This document shows, one piece after another, positions 15,944-23,849 of a stretch of 64,000 bases of DNA. The stretch lies in the NCBI GenBank assembly GCA_035644215.1, contig DASQPA010000125.1, positions 22,977 through 86,976 on the forward strand, in the 5' to 3' direction. Within the stretch, counting starts at the first letter, position 1; each line of letters opens with the position of its first letter. The notes below the pieces were generated by a model, which saw nothing but the letters and a program-made list of their open reading frames with translations, was not told the DNA's origin and made no database searches. Source of the DNA: DASQPA01 sp035644215. GTDB lineage: Bacteria; Acidobacteriota; Thermoanaerobaculia; Multivoradales; UBA5704. A program made the translations under genes and the position numbers.

Positions 15944-18870
15944 GGTACGGGCGGGTCCTGCTCGCCGGGCTGTGGATCGCGTTCTCGGCGAGCACGCGTG
16001 CCGCTTGGCCGCAGCCGCCGACCCCGACGCCGGCGATCGACGCCGAGGAGCCGCCGCCCAGCGCCCTGGAGGCCGCGGCGGCCCCCATCGTCGCCGCGAT
16101 CGAGGTGCGGAGCGACGCGCCGCTCGCCGACGATCGGGATTTCGACTCGCTCTTGGACTTCACCGTCGGCGAGCCGCTCACCGACCTCCGGGTGCGGCGC
16201 ACCCTGCGCAACCTCCAGGCGAGCGGCCGCGGCACCGAGGTCGAGCTCTACACCCGGCCGGCCGGCGAAACGGGGGTGGTGGCCGTCATCGTGCTGCGCG
16301 CCGCCGTCCAGGTCGCCGCGGTCGAGATCGTCGGGATGGCCGCCCCCACCGCCGCCAATACCGCCAATACCGCCACTGCCCCAACCCCCGCCGCCGGCTC
16401 GCTCGGCCTGTCCAGGGACGACCTCTACGACGCCCTCGCCCAGCGCGCCGGCCAGCCGCTCTCGGAGGACCAGGTGCTCTCCGGCGTCCACAACCTGGAG
16501 AAGCTCTACGACGAGCGCGGCTTCCTGGACGCCAAGGTGCGGGTGCAGGTCGCGGTCGATCCGGCGACCCGGCGGGCGACGGTCACCTACCAGGTCGACA
16601 GCGGCCCCCAGGCGGTCGTCGACCGCATCGAGTTCGCGGGAGCGATCGCCCCCTTCCCCCCCCAGGACCTGGAAAAGGCGCTGGCCCTGAAGAAGGGCTC
16701 GACCTTCACCCGTGGCAGCGCCGAGGGGAGCGCCGAAAAGCTCCAGCGCTGGCTCATCTCCCAGCACTACAACCTGGCCCGGGTCCAGCCGCCGCGGGTC
16801 GACTCCGCGTCGGCCGGCAAGGTCCACCTCACCTATCCGGTCGATCTCGGCGCCCGCCTGGAGGTCGAGGTCAAGGGCGCCGCGTTCGACCGGCTGCAGA
16901 AGGACGGCCTCCTCTCCTTCCTGGGACCCGAGGGTTACGACGAGGCCCTGGTGCAGCAGGCGCTGGGCAAGATCAAGGACGCCTACCAGAAGGACGGCTA
17001 CTATTACGTCCAGGCCGACGCGGTGAAGACCCTGGCGGGCGGCGTCCTCCACCTGACCCTGACTGTTCAGCCGGGGGGGCGCTACACCCTGGAGGGCATC
17101 CACTTCCAGGGCAACCAGGGGGTCTCCGACAACGACCTCGCCCATCTCATGGCGGTCTCCGAGAAGCGGCTCCTCTCGCTGGGGAGCGGCCGGCTGGTGG
17201 ACTCGGTGCTCGTCCAGGACCTCGACAACATCCGCTCCTACTACGCGAGCCAGGGCTACACCGAGGCCAAGGTCGGCCCGCCGCGGGTCGAGGAAAAGGG
17301 CGACCGGCTGGACCTCACCATCCCGATCGTCGAGGGGGCGCGCCAGCAGGTGGGGCAGATGAAGTTCGAAGGCATCGACGCCCTCGATCTCAATGCGCTC
17401 AAGGCCCAGCTGCCGCTCCACGCCGGCGGCCCCTTCCACCCCGCGCTCCTGGACCTCACCCTGGACGCCGTGCGCTCGGCCTACGCCGACCGCGGCTTCG
17501 ACGCCGCCCAGGTCTCGGCGACGCCCGACTGGGATTCGGCCCACACCCGGGTCGACCTCACCATCTCGGTCATCGAGGGGCCGCAGGCGGTGGTCGACCG
17601 CATCATCGTGCGCGGCAACCAGCGCACCCACACCGACGTCATCGTGCGCACCGCCGGCCTGGCGCGTGGCAAGCCGGTCTCCCGGAGCCGCCTCCTGGAG
17701 GCCGAGCGCAGCCTCTATCGCCTGGGGATCTTCTCGCGCGTCAGCGTCGATCTGACCCGTGCCGGGCTCGGGGTTTCGGGGCGCGACGTGATCATCCGGG
17801 TCGAGGAGGGCAAGTCGAAGACCCTGACCTACGGCCTCGGCTATGCCACCGACGAAGGGATCCGCGCCACCGTCGGCTACACCTACGGCAACGTCGGCGG
17901 CCTGGCCTACAGCCTGTCGACCGACCTCCGCTACTCCCAGCGCCAGGACCGGATCGCCCGCATCCTCTTCGACCAGCCCACCTTCTTCCAGTTCCCGGTC
18001 CCGGTCACCTCGTCGCTCTTCTACATCGTGACCGACGACCCGAACAAGGGTTTCACGGTGACCAAGTACGGGGCGCGCACCCAGGCGAACAAGAGGATCG
18101 GCCACTTGCACTACAGCCTGGGCCTCGACTACCGGGTGGACAAGGTGAAGCTGGACCAGGGCGTGCCGTTGAACAACCTGGAGCGGCAGGACCGCCCGTA
18201 CTCCATCGCGAGCGTCATCCCGAGCGTCCTCCTCGACTACCGCGACGACCCGCTGGTGCCGACCCGCGGCTGGAGCTCGCTCCTCCAGCCCCAGTTCTCG
18301 GGCCCCATCCTGGGCTCGGACGCCAAGTTCCTGAAGGTCTTCTTCCAGCAGACGCAGCTCGTGAACCTCGGCCGGCCGGGGGTGCTCGCGGGGGGCCTGC
18401 GGCTGGGGGCGATCGAGCCCTTCCGCACCCTGCCGACCTCCGATCCGGAAGTCGCGGGGCTGCCGTCGAGCAACGTCTTCGTCGACGAGCGCTTCTTCGC
18501 CGGTGGCCCGACCACCCACCGAGCCTACGACCCGGACCTCCTGGGCCTCCTGGGCAAGACTCTCTTCCCCACTCCCGGCAAGACCAACCAGTTTTCGCCG
18601 GTGGGCGGCGACGGGCTGATGCTGGTCAACCTCGACTACCGTTTCCCCATCGCCGGCAGCTTCGGTGGCACCCTCTTCTTCGACAGCGGCAACGTCTGGG
18701 CCGACTGGCGGGACATCAACACCCGCGACCTGAAATCCGGGGTCGGCATCGGCGCGCGCTACGTCTCCCCCATCGGCCCCCTGCGCTTCGACATCGGCTG
18801 GAAGCTCAACCGCGAGCGCGGCGAGAAGGCCTCGCCGGTGCTTTCGTTCTCGTTCGGGAATCCATTCTAG
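15940..18870 (+). CDS. Omp85-family outer-membrane assembly protein with about seven POTRA domains
   Basis: 976 residues. The TTG at 15940 overlaps the tamB stop and gives a proper signal peptide (MRYGRVLLAGLWIAFSAS then TRA). Earlier in-frame starts lie inside tamB. POTRA-like repeats can be read at about 54-122, 124-222, 223-303, 304-378, 379-466, 467-547 and 548-622, several with the 'YxxxGY/F...V' core. The 16-strand barrel follows, with LVNLDYRFPI, LFFDSGNVW and the GPLRFDIGWKLN motif, and ends in Phe as a BAM recognition signal. A low-complexity Ala-Asn-Thr insert sits in POTRA 2. It could be the cell's BamA or a TamA-like partner of the adjacent TamB. Confidence 0.9.
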   Translation: MRYGRVLLAGLWIAFSASTRAAWPQPPTPTPAIDAEEPPPSALEAAAAPIVAAIEVRSDAPLADDRDFDSLLDFTVGEPLTDLRVRRTLRNLQASGRGTEVELYTRPAGETGVVAVIVLRAAVQVAAVEIVGMAAPTAANTANTATAPTPAAGSLGLSRDDLYDALAQRAGQPLSEDQVLSGVHNLEKLYDERGFLDAKVRVQVAVDPATRRATVTYQVDSGPQAVVDRIEFAGAIAPFPPQDLEKALALKKGSTFTRGSAEGSAEKLQRWLISQHYNLARVQPPRVDSASAGKVHLTYPVDLGARLEVEVKGAAFDRLQKDGLLSFLGPEGYDEALVQQALGKIKDAYQKDGYYYVQADAVKTLAGGVLHLTLTVQPGGRYTLEGIHFQGNQGVSDNDLAHLMAVSEKRLLSLGSGRLVDSVLVQDLDNIRSYYASQGYTEAKVGPPRVEEKGDRLDLTIPIVEGARQQVGQMKFEGIDALDLNALKAQLPLHAGGPFHPALLDLTLDAVRSAYADRGFDAAQVSATPDWDSAHTRVDLTISVIEGPQAVVDRIIVRGNQRTHTDVIVRTAGLARGKPVSRSRLLEAERSLYRLGIFSRVSVDLTRAGLGVSGRDVIIRVEEGKSKTLTYGLGYATDEGIRATVGYTYGNVGGLAYSLSTDLRYSQRQDRIARILFDQPTFFQFPVPVTSSLFYIVTDDPNKGFTVTKYGARTQANKRIGHLHYSLGLDYRVDKVKLDQGVPLNNLERQDRPYSIASVIPSVLLDYRDDPLVPTRGWSSLLQPQFSGPILGSDAKFLKVFFQQTQLVNLGRPGVLAGGLRLGAIEPFRTLPTSDPEVAGLPSSNVFVDERFFAGGPTTHRAYDPDLLGLLGKTLFPTPGKTNQFSPVGGDGLMLVNLDYRFPIAGSFGGTLFFDSGNVWADWRDINTRDLKSGVGIGARYVSPIGPLRFDIGWKLNRERGEKASPVLSFSFGNPF

Positions 18871-18890
18871 GGCAGGAGGGGGCCAGCAGG

Positions 18891-18908
18891 GCCGGCACCC
18901 GATCCGCG
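18891..18908. repeat. 18-bp direct repeat, left copy
   Basis: GCCGGCACCCGATCCGCG is identical to 19275-19292. The two copies bracket the BrnA-like antitoxin gene and are 384 bp apart. Confidence 0.7.
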
Positions 18909-18959
18909 GGCGCCTCGGCGGCAGCGGTTCCAGGGTTTTCGTGCACGGGTAGGATCGAT

Positions 18960-19211
18960 CTACCCCGTCCGAAGCTCTTCCCGGATCACTCGCCGCAGAG
19001 TCTCTTCCAGCGGCTCGCGCTCCTTCTTGACGTACTCCTGGAGCGCAGCGTTGATCAAGGTCTGGTAGTTGCCGCCGCCAGCAGCATGTACCTTGTCCTT
19101 GAACCACTGCAGCACCTCGTCATCGAGGCGAATGGTGATCCGCGTTTTCCCTGGAGTGGGCGAAACGACGGGGCCGCGCTTTGCCTTGCTGAAGTCGTAT
19201 TCTTTCCTCAT
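18960..19211 (-). CDS. BrnA/DUF4415-type ribbon-helix-helix antitoxin-like protein
   Basis: 83 residues. The start MRKEYDFSKAKRGPV is typical of BrnA-family antitoxins, followed by an RHH DNA-binding segment (TRITIRLDDEVLQWFKDK) and a basic-acidic C-terminal helix. BrnA normally neutralises the BrnT RNase and autoregulates, but no BrnT-like reading frame is next to it on either side. It lies between exact 18-bp direct repeats. It may be an orphan regulator or a remnant. Confidence 0.75.
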   Translation of the reverse strand: MRKEYDFSKAKRGPVVSPTPGKTRITIRLDDEVLQWFKDKVHAAGGGNYQTLINAALQEYVKKEREPLEETLRRVIREELRTG

Positions 19212-19274
19212 CTGCCTACCTCATACTCTCGGCGTTCCCGGCTGGTGGCATTCCGGGGTATAGACCGAACCACC

Positions 19275-19292
19275 GCCGGCACCCGATCCGCG
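19275..19292. repeat. 18-bp direct repeat, right copy
   Basis: Exact copy of 18891-18908. Identity stops sharply on both sides, which suggests a short duplicated or target-like sequence rather than a diverged longer repeat. Confidence 0.7.
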
Positions 19293-19299
19293 AGACAGG

Positions 19300-19536
19300 C
19301 TACAACTCGTCGCCGGGGTCCGGAGCGATATCGGGCACCTTTGCGAGCGCGGCCAAGAATTTCTCGCGGCTGCCTTGTCGGGCCCTCTCCTCGAGGTAGT
19401 CGACGGTCATCAAGGCCGCCATCTTCTCCGCGACGGCCGAACTGATGAACTGATTGATCGAGATACCCTCATGCTGGGCGAGATCCCGAACCCGCTTATG
19501 CAAAGAGTCCGGCAACCTGAGACTGAGAGTGCTCAT
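19300..19536 (-). CDS. HicB/CopG-type ribbon-helix-helix antitoxin-like protein
   Basis: 78 residues. MSTLSLRLPDSLHKRVRDLA and 'GISINQFISSAVAEKMAA' form a standard RHH DNA-binding fold. The remaining acidic tail would be the toxin-contact part. Its ATG overlaps the stop of the upstream gene (19533-19724) by four bases, so the two are translated together. This two-gene arrangement looks like a TA operon, but neither product resembles a toxin. Confidence 0.75.
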   Translation of the reverse strand: MSTLSLRLPDSLHKRVRDLAQHEGISINQFISSAVAEKMAALMTVDYLEERARQGSREKFLAALAKVPDIAPDPGDEL

Positions 19537-19724
19537 CGCTGCTCCTCTACCTCCTCTTCACGCTGCTTCAGATTGGTTTCGACGGCAACCGTCTCAAAAG
19601 CATCCAAGTAATCCGCAGTACCGTGTGTCTCCCAGAATTCGGCCGCCTCTCCGTAACTGGCGAATTCATCCGGCAGCGGTTCAACCTGCTTTTTCTTGCT
19701 CAAGGCGCGCTCTCCCTCTTCCAT
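19533..19724 (-). CDS. CopG-antitoxin-like small protein
   Basis: 63 residues from ATG at 19724. The core LPDEFASYGEAAEFWETHGT followed by DYLDAFETV matches the 'F-x-S-x-x-E-A-x-E-F-W-x-T-H' signature of the CopG_antitoxin family, usually found directly upstream of another small TA gene. A longer in-frame start at 19781 would run into the divergent intergenic region and adds a sequence without family resemblance. Function is by family only. Confidence 0.7.
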   Translation of the reverse strand: MEEGERALSKKKQVEPLPDEFASYGEAAEFWETHGTADYLDAFETVAVETNLKQREEEVEEQR

Positions 19725-19846
19725 TAACGCCCCACTTCTGCTACTCTTTCCCACCTTGGGAGGAGCGTCCTCCCAACCCAATCAAGCGGGGCCGGCCCGA
19801 GCTCGCAACTCGAACCGACCCCTGACCACGCAGAGGAGGCAACCTC

Positions 19847-20374
19847 ATGCGCAGCTCCCACGATGTTACCAGTGTCCCCGCCCCACCCCTCGACAACGCC
19901 TTCGCCCCTGCCTACCTGGCCCGCCTGCGCGAGCAGGACGACGTCCTGACCGCCGCCGAGGCCGAGCTTGCCGGTCCCTGGAAGATCGAGCCTGTCCCCG
20001 GCAAACCGGGAGCGGTCGCCATTCTTCGTCTGTGGGAGGACCTGGCAATCGGCGATGCTCCCGTCGCCGTCCTCTGGCACCTGGAGACGGCGCGACTTCT
20101 CTCCGTGCTCCTCCCGGTGCTCGACCGTGAGCCGCTCTTCTATATAGAGGAAGGGGCGGCTTCGGAGGGCTACCCCCTGGTCGCGGTGTTCGGCGAGCAG
20201 GGTCCCCAGGTCGCCGGCTGGCTCGACCGCCACGAGCCGCGGTGGTCCGAGGGACTCCACCTGCTGGAGGCGATCGTCCGCTCGCCTCTCGCCCTCGCCA
20301 CCCTGCTCGAAGCGGCCGGGCCGGGCGCCGAGGAGCAGGTCGGGCGCATCCGTGCTCGGCGGCAACGAGCGTAA
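19847..20374 (+). CDS. Hypothetical protein, 175 aa
   Basis: I do not recognise the family. The start is supported by GAGGAGG at 19833-19839. Codon use is like that of the neighbours. The protein is acidic, soluble and without signal peptide or membrane helix, and is predicted to be mixed alpha/beta, with a W-x-I-E-P-V-P-G-K-P-G element at about 45-56. It is transcribed away from the antitoxin genes and followed by a strong hairpin at 20401-20425, so it looks monocistronic. Confidence 0.65.
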   Translation: MRSSHDVTSVPAPPLDNAFAPAYLARLREQDDVLTAAEAELAGPWKIEPVPGKPGAVAILRLWEDLAIGDAPVAVLWHLETARLLSVLLPVLDREPLFYIEEGAASEGYPLVAVFGEQGPQVAGWLDRHEPRWSEGLHLLEAIVRSPLALATLLEAAGPGAEEQVGRIRARRQRA

Positions 20375-20400
20375 GGTCGCTGGAAGCGATTCGAGAAACA

Positions 20401-20425
20401 GGGGCGGCGCTCCAAACGCCGCCCC
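20401..20425 (+). terminator. Perfect 9-bp stem-loop after the 175-aa gene
   Basis: GGGGCGGCG (20401-20409), loop CTCCAAA and CGCCGCCCC (20417-20425), 27 bases after the stop. There is no U-run, but the stem is all G-C. Confidence 0.5.
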
Positions 20426-20630
20426 ATCGCATTCCTGGCAAGTTGCAGACGGCGGAAGCCGTTCCGCAACCGTCGCGGACATCGCCGCAGCCCCCGAGAA
20501 CCCTCCCGCAGTGACCGCCGAACCCTCCAGGATCCTTGGGAAGCCTGATTTCGCGCCCGCGGAGCCCGGCGCGAGCGTCGCGGAGCGCGCCGAGCGGCCG
20601 GAGAGTCGTCCCCAGGGCTTCGGGAACGAT

Positions 20631-20924
20631 GGGGAAGACTCCCCTCAAATTGGGGAAGCGTCGCCTGATTTTGGGGAAGGGCTGCCCAATTTCGGGGGAG
20701 TGTTCCCCAATTTCGGGGAACCGCTCCCCGAAGTTGGGGAAGAGTTCCCCAAGATTGGGGAAGTGTTCCCCGAAATCGGGGAGGTCTTCCCCAATTTCGG
20801 GGAGAGGCTGCCCAATTTGGGGGAAGGCTTCCCTCAAATTGGGGAAGCGTCGCCCAATTTCGGGGAACCCTTCCCCGATTTGGGGGGAGACTTCCCCAAT
20901 TTCGGGGGAGGTTTCCCCCGGCTC
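20631..20924. repeat. 21-bp tandem array of palindromic units, 14 copies
   Basis: Fourteen gapless 21-base units begin at 20631 with GGGGAA or close variants; the consensus is about GGGGAAGTGTTCCCCAATTTC. The CCCCAATTTCGGGG at each unit junction is nearly its own reverse complement, so each junction could fold and both strands look alike. In the plus frame the array reads as heptads of the type G-E-x-F-P-N-F, and a minus-strand frame gives almost the same heptads. The region 20426-20630 before it and 20925-21020 after it has no supported gene. A 214-aa frame (20352-20996) covers it but starts inside the preceding gene without an SD. Confidence 0.85.
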
Positions 20925-21028
20925 GCGGCGACACTCCAGCGGTGGGGGTGGACCGGCAAGCATCCGGCGTCCCTCGGAACCGCCCGCCGACGGTAGCACA
21001 GCCGGTGCCGTCCGGTGCCGACCCCTTA

Positions 21029-21034
21029 TATAGT
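21029..21034 (+). promoter_or_regulatory. TATAGT -10-like site
   Basis: TATAGT within the AT-rich TTATATAGTATT, about 39 bases before the ATG at 21073, just downstream of the palindromic array. No clear -35 is visible; activation could depend on the array. Confidence 0.35.
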
Positions 21035-21072
21035 ATTGGGCAGGTCCATCCCGGCGACAGGAGAGAGTGCCC

Positions 21073-22473
21073 ATGCGTGCCCAGAAGCAGGCTCAACTCC
21101 AGGAATCCTCGGCCTCCCCGCTGAAGCCGAGCGCCCCGGCCGCGGGGACGAGCCGGGACGAGCACCCGATCCTCAGCCTGCAGCGCACGGTGGGGAACCA
21201 GGCCGTGCAGCGGCGGCTCCAGATCCGCCAGCCCCTCCCCGCCACCACGCTCGCCCGGGACGACCCCAAGCCGGCGACGCCGGCCAAGCCGACGACGCCG
21301 ACGGATACCGAGCTGTGCAAGAACCCCTTCACCATCGACGAGAAGATCCGCTGCGAGCTCTTGAAGAAGCCGCCGGAGACCGACGCGGCGGCGACCGAGA
21401 CGTGGAAGCAGAACCTGCGCGACCTGTTCAAGAGCGCCTCCCCGGCCCAGACCGCGCAGGACCTCCATACCCGGCTGACCGCCAAGCTCGACGACGCGTT
21501 CACCCTCTACTTCCGGGAGCAGTTCGGCCTCGCCGACCGGACCGAGATGCTGACCCTCCTGGCCGCCAACTTCCTCCCCGCGCCGGGGACCAAGCCGAAG
21601 GCCGTCACCAGCGAGACGATCGGCGACAAGACCGCCGCGGCCGCCGGGTCGTTCCCCCCCAGCATCCAGTTCGGGGTGGCGATGGGGAACGACCTCCAGG
21701 GGGACGGCGTGCTGTTCAACCCGGAATTCTGGGTCGTCGAGTACATCGCGAAGTTCGGGCAGCAGGAGAAGGTGTTCCGCTCGTCGAAGAGTCAGGCCGC
21801 GGTCCTCCCCCAGCTGCACGACTTCATCGAGAAGAACCCGACCTGGGGCACCGCGGACACCTCGGTGTGGATCCGGGTGAAGGTCGGCGGGCACGGGGCG
21901 TCGGCGGCGATCGAGGACCTGTGGAACCCCGGCTCCACCCAGCACTATGCCTTCGAGTGCTACACGGCGGCCACCCTCATCCAGCTGCGCGGGTTCTACC
22001 TCTCCTATACCAGCGCGGCGAGCGAGGTCACGATCGGCCGGGCGGCCTTCAACCGGGATTACGATGCCTTCCAGCTCGAGCGGCAGCCCAACCTACCTCC
22101 CACCAGCAGCCTGAACCCCAAGCTGGAGATCAAGAAGCTCAGCCGGAAGTACCTCATCTCGGAGACCAGCGCCTTCCAGGGCGAGCTCAAGAAAGGGGAC
22201 GAGGTCCCTATCCAGAACCCCTACCTGGGCTCGCCTTGGGGGGTGGAGAACTCGATCTACCTGGGCGGCGACGAGTTCTTCGCCTTCCCGAAGGGGAAGC
22301 TCACGGTCGACGAGTACGTCAACTGGGTCGCCAACATCGCCCCCTCCTATGTCACCGCCGCCGCGGCGAAGGAGCTGCCGAAGGACCTGGAGGCGCGCAA
22401 GGAGTACGTCCGCAAAAACTCCTATCTCGAGACCTGCAGCCGGCCCAAGGCGCAGAACGTCGACCTCCCGTAA
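21073..22473 (+). CDS. Protein with injection-cargo-like N-terminus and Tgl-transglutaminase-like domain
   Basis: 466 residues. ATG 21073 is preferred over GTG 21067 because AGGAG at 21059-21063 is correctly spaced. Residues 32-49 contain LSLQRTVGNQAVQRRL, the 'LQRxxGNxAVxR' motif seen at the N-terminus of DUF4157-type and other proteins linked to extracellular contractile injection systems. After a Pro/Thr linker (to about 80) the C-terminal half resembles Bacillus Tgl protein-glutamine gamma-glutamyltransferase: YAFECYTAATLI (Cys296, aligned from memory with Tgl Cys116) and GVENSIYLGGDEFFAF (Glu392, aligned with Tgl Glu187). The position of Tgl His200 is Phe405, so activity is uncertain. 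No injection-machine genes are in the window. Confidence 0.6.
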   Translation: MRAQKQAQLQESSASPLKPSAPAAGTSRDEHPILSLQRTVGNQAVQRRLQIRQPLPATTLARDDPKPATPAKPTTPTDTELCKNPFTIDEKIRCELLKKPPETDAAATETWKQNLRDLFKSASPAQTAQDLHTRLTAKLDDAFTLYFREQFGLADRTEMLTLLAANFLPAPGTKPKAVTSETIGDKTAAAAGSFPPSIQFGVAMGNDLQGDGVLFNPEFWVVEYIAKFGQQEKVFRSSKSQAAVLPQLHDFIEKNPTWGTADTSVWIRVKVGGHGASAAIEDLWNPGSTQHYAFECYTAATLIQLRGFYLSYTSAASEVTIGRAAFNRDYDAFQLERQPNLPPTSSLNPKLEIKKLSRKYLISETSAFQGELKKGDEVPIQNPYLGSPWGVENSIYLGGDEFFAFPKGKLTVDEYVNWVANIAPSYVTAAAAKELPKDLEARKEYVRKNSYLETCSRPKAQNVDLP

Positions 22474-22494
22474 GCCGGCGGTCGACCCGGCTCG

Positions 22495-23778
22495 CTACGG
22501 CAGAAACGGCCGCGTCACCCCCGGCCGGGCCTGCCGCCGGATCTCCTCCTCCACCCGCTTGCGGCCGTGGAGGCCGACCTCGCGCAGGTCGGCGCGCGGG
22601 TGGGCGGCGAGGGCGGCGTAGGCGCGGTCCCGCTCCTGCCAGCGGTCGGTCCCGACGGTGCTGCGGAAGAGCGAGGCCTCGGCCACCTCGCGCGGCCCGT
22701 GGCCGCTGTCCAAGGCGGCCAGGGCCAGCTCCTCCCAGATCGCCTCGGGGGTGCGGCGCAGGGGGGCCAGGTGGTAGGCCGCGAGGGCCGGCAGGGCGAG
22801 GAGCCGGCGGAAGAGGTCGGCGTCCCCCCCCACCAGGTGCGGCAGGAGCGACTGGAGGAAGGGGGCCTCGTGGAGAACCCCGAGGAGCCGCTCCCGGCGC
22901 TCGCGGTCGAGCGCCTCGACCGCCTTGGCGAAAGGGCTGTCGGCGGAGAAGTAGACCGGCAGATCGGCGTCGGCGAGCCGGGCGGTGAGCCAGGCGTAGG
23001 CGAGGTCCGGATTCCCGCCGAGGACGAGCCGCAGGCCGAACTGGAGACCGACCGTCTCCGGCGTCTCCTCGTACTCGGCGGTGCGCGCCCGCAAGACCGC
23101 GGCGGTCCAGTCGTCCTCGAGCTCCGGGCGCACCTCCCCCTGCGGCAGCGAGCTCCACTCGCCCAAGGCGGCGGCGAGCGCCGTCTGCCAGCGCCGGCTG
23201 GCGAGGAGCGCCCGCAGGCTGGGCAGGGGGAGCGACCGGCGGAGGGCCAGGGCCTCGGCCAGGAGGGGGGTGCGGGCCGCCTCCTCCAGGGCGCGTTCGA
23301 GCAGGTTGGGCGGCGCCGCCGCGAGCTCCAGGACCAGGGTCGCCGCTGTCTCGGCCAGGGGGTCCAGGGCCATCGCGCTCTCCAGCCGCCGCTCCCAGCC
23401 CGACCGCCGGCGCGCCACGTCCGCGGCGAGGAAGGCGGTCGCCGGTTCGTAGAGGCCCTGGGTGAGGAAGGCGTCGAGCCAGGCCTCCGGCCGTTCGACG
23501 GCGTCCGCCAGGGCCTGGGCGAACGCGCTGCGCTGGCGGCTCCCCGGCCGGCCCCAGAGCGCCGCCTTCTGGGCGTAGCCGGCAAGCCGGGTGGCGACCT
23601 CCTGGGGCGAGCGCTGGGCCCAGGCCGCCGCCAGCTCCGGCAGCGGCGCGGCGCCGGTCGGCGAGGCCGGCGCGGCCGGCGTGGCCGCACCCGCCCGCTC
23701 CTGGCCCGGCGGGTAGAGCAGATCGAAGACGGTATCCTCAGACGGTTTCAGATCGTTCCCTTCTGGTGGGGCGGACAT
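22495..23778 (-). CDS. Uncharacterised helical protein, 427 aa
   Basis: Not recognised. After an acidic low-complexity start and a Pro/Ala linker (about 30-48), the rest is almost entirely amphipathic helices rich in Ala, Leu, Arg and Glu, similar in texture to HEAT- or TPR-like solenoids. It has no Cys, catalytic motif, signal peptide or membrane segment. The start is supported by GGAG five bases upstream. It converges on the Tgl-like gene (21 bases between stops) and diverges from the LanC pair (71 bases between starts), so it may share regulation with lanC-like 1. Confidence 0.7.
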   Translation of the reverse strand: MSAPPEGNDLKPSEDTVFDLLYPPGQERAGAATPAAPASPTGAAPLPELAAAWAQRSPQEVATRLAGYAQKAALWGRPGSRQRSAFAQALADAVERPEAWLDAFLTQGLYEPATAFLAADVARRRSGWERRLESAMALDPLAETAATLVLELAAAPPNLLERALEEAARTPLLAEALALRRSLPLPSLRALLASRRWQTALAAALGEWSSLPQGEVRPELEDDWTAAVLRARTAEYEETPETVGLQFGLRLVLGGNPDLAYAWLTARLADADLPVYFSADSPFAKAVEALDRERRERLLGVLHEAPFLQSLLPHLVGGDADLFRRLLALPALAAYHLAPLRRTPEAIWEELALAALDSGHGPREVAEASLFRSTVGTDRWQERDRAYAALAAHPRADLREVGLHGRKRVEEEIRRQARPGVTRPFLP

Positions 23779-23849
23779 TCTAACTCCGCGTCGAGTCGGC
23801 TAAGCTACGCCCTCAACGCTCTCGACCAGGAGCGCCGCGAGGATATGCC

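Noticed and set aside
15907..19107. Long frames on both strands overlapping the Omp85 gene
   Set aside because: Off-frame shadows; the Omp85 frame has signal peptide, POTRA repeats and barrel motifs.
19212..19299. Missing toxin gene between the antitoxin-like genes
   Set aside because: Only 88 bases; no reading frame of toxin size on either strand.
20352..20996. 214-aa frame covering the palindromic array
   Set aside because: Starts inside the preceding gene without SD; open because the repeat is 21 bp; equal openness on the minus strand.
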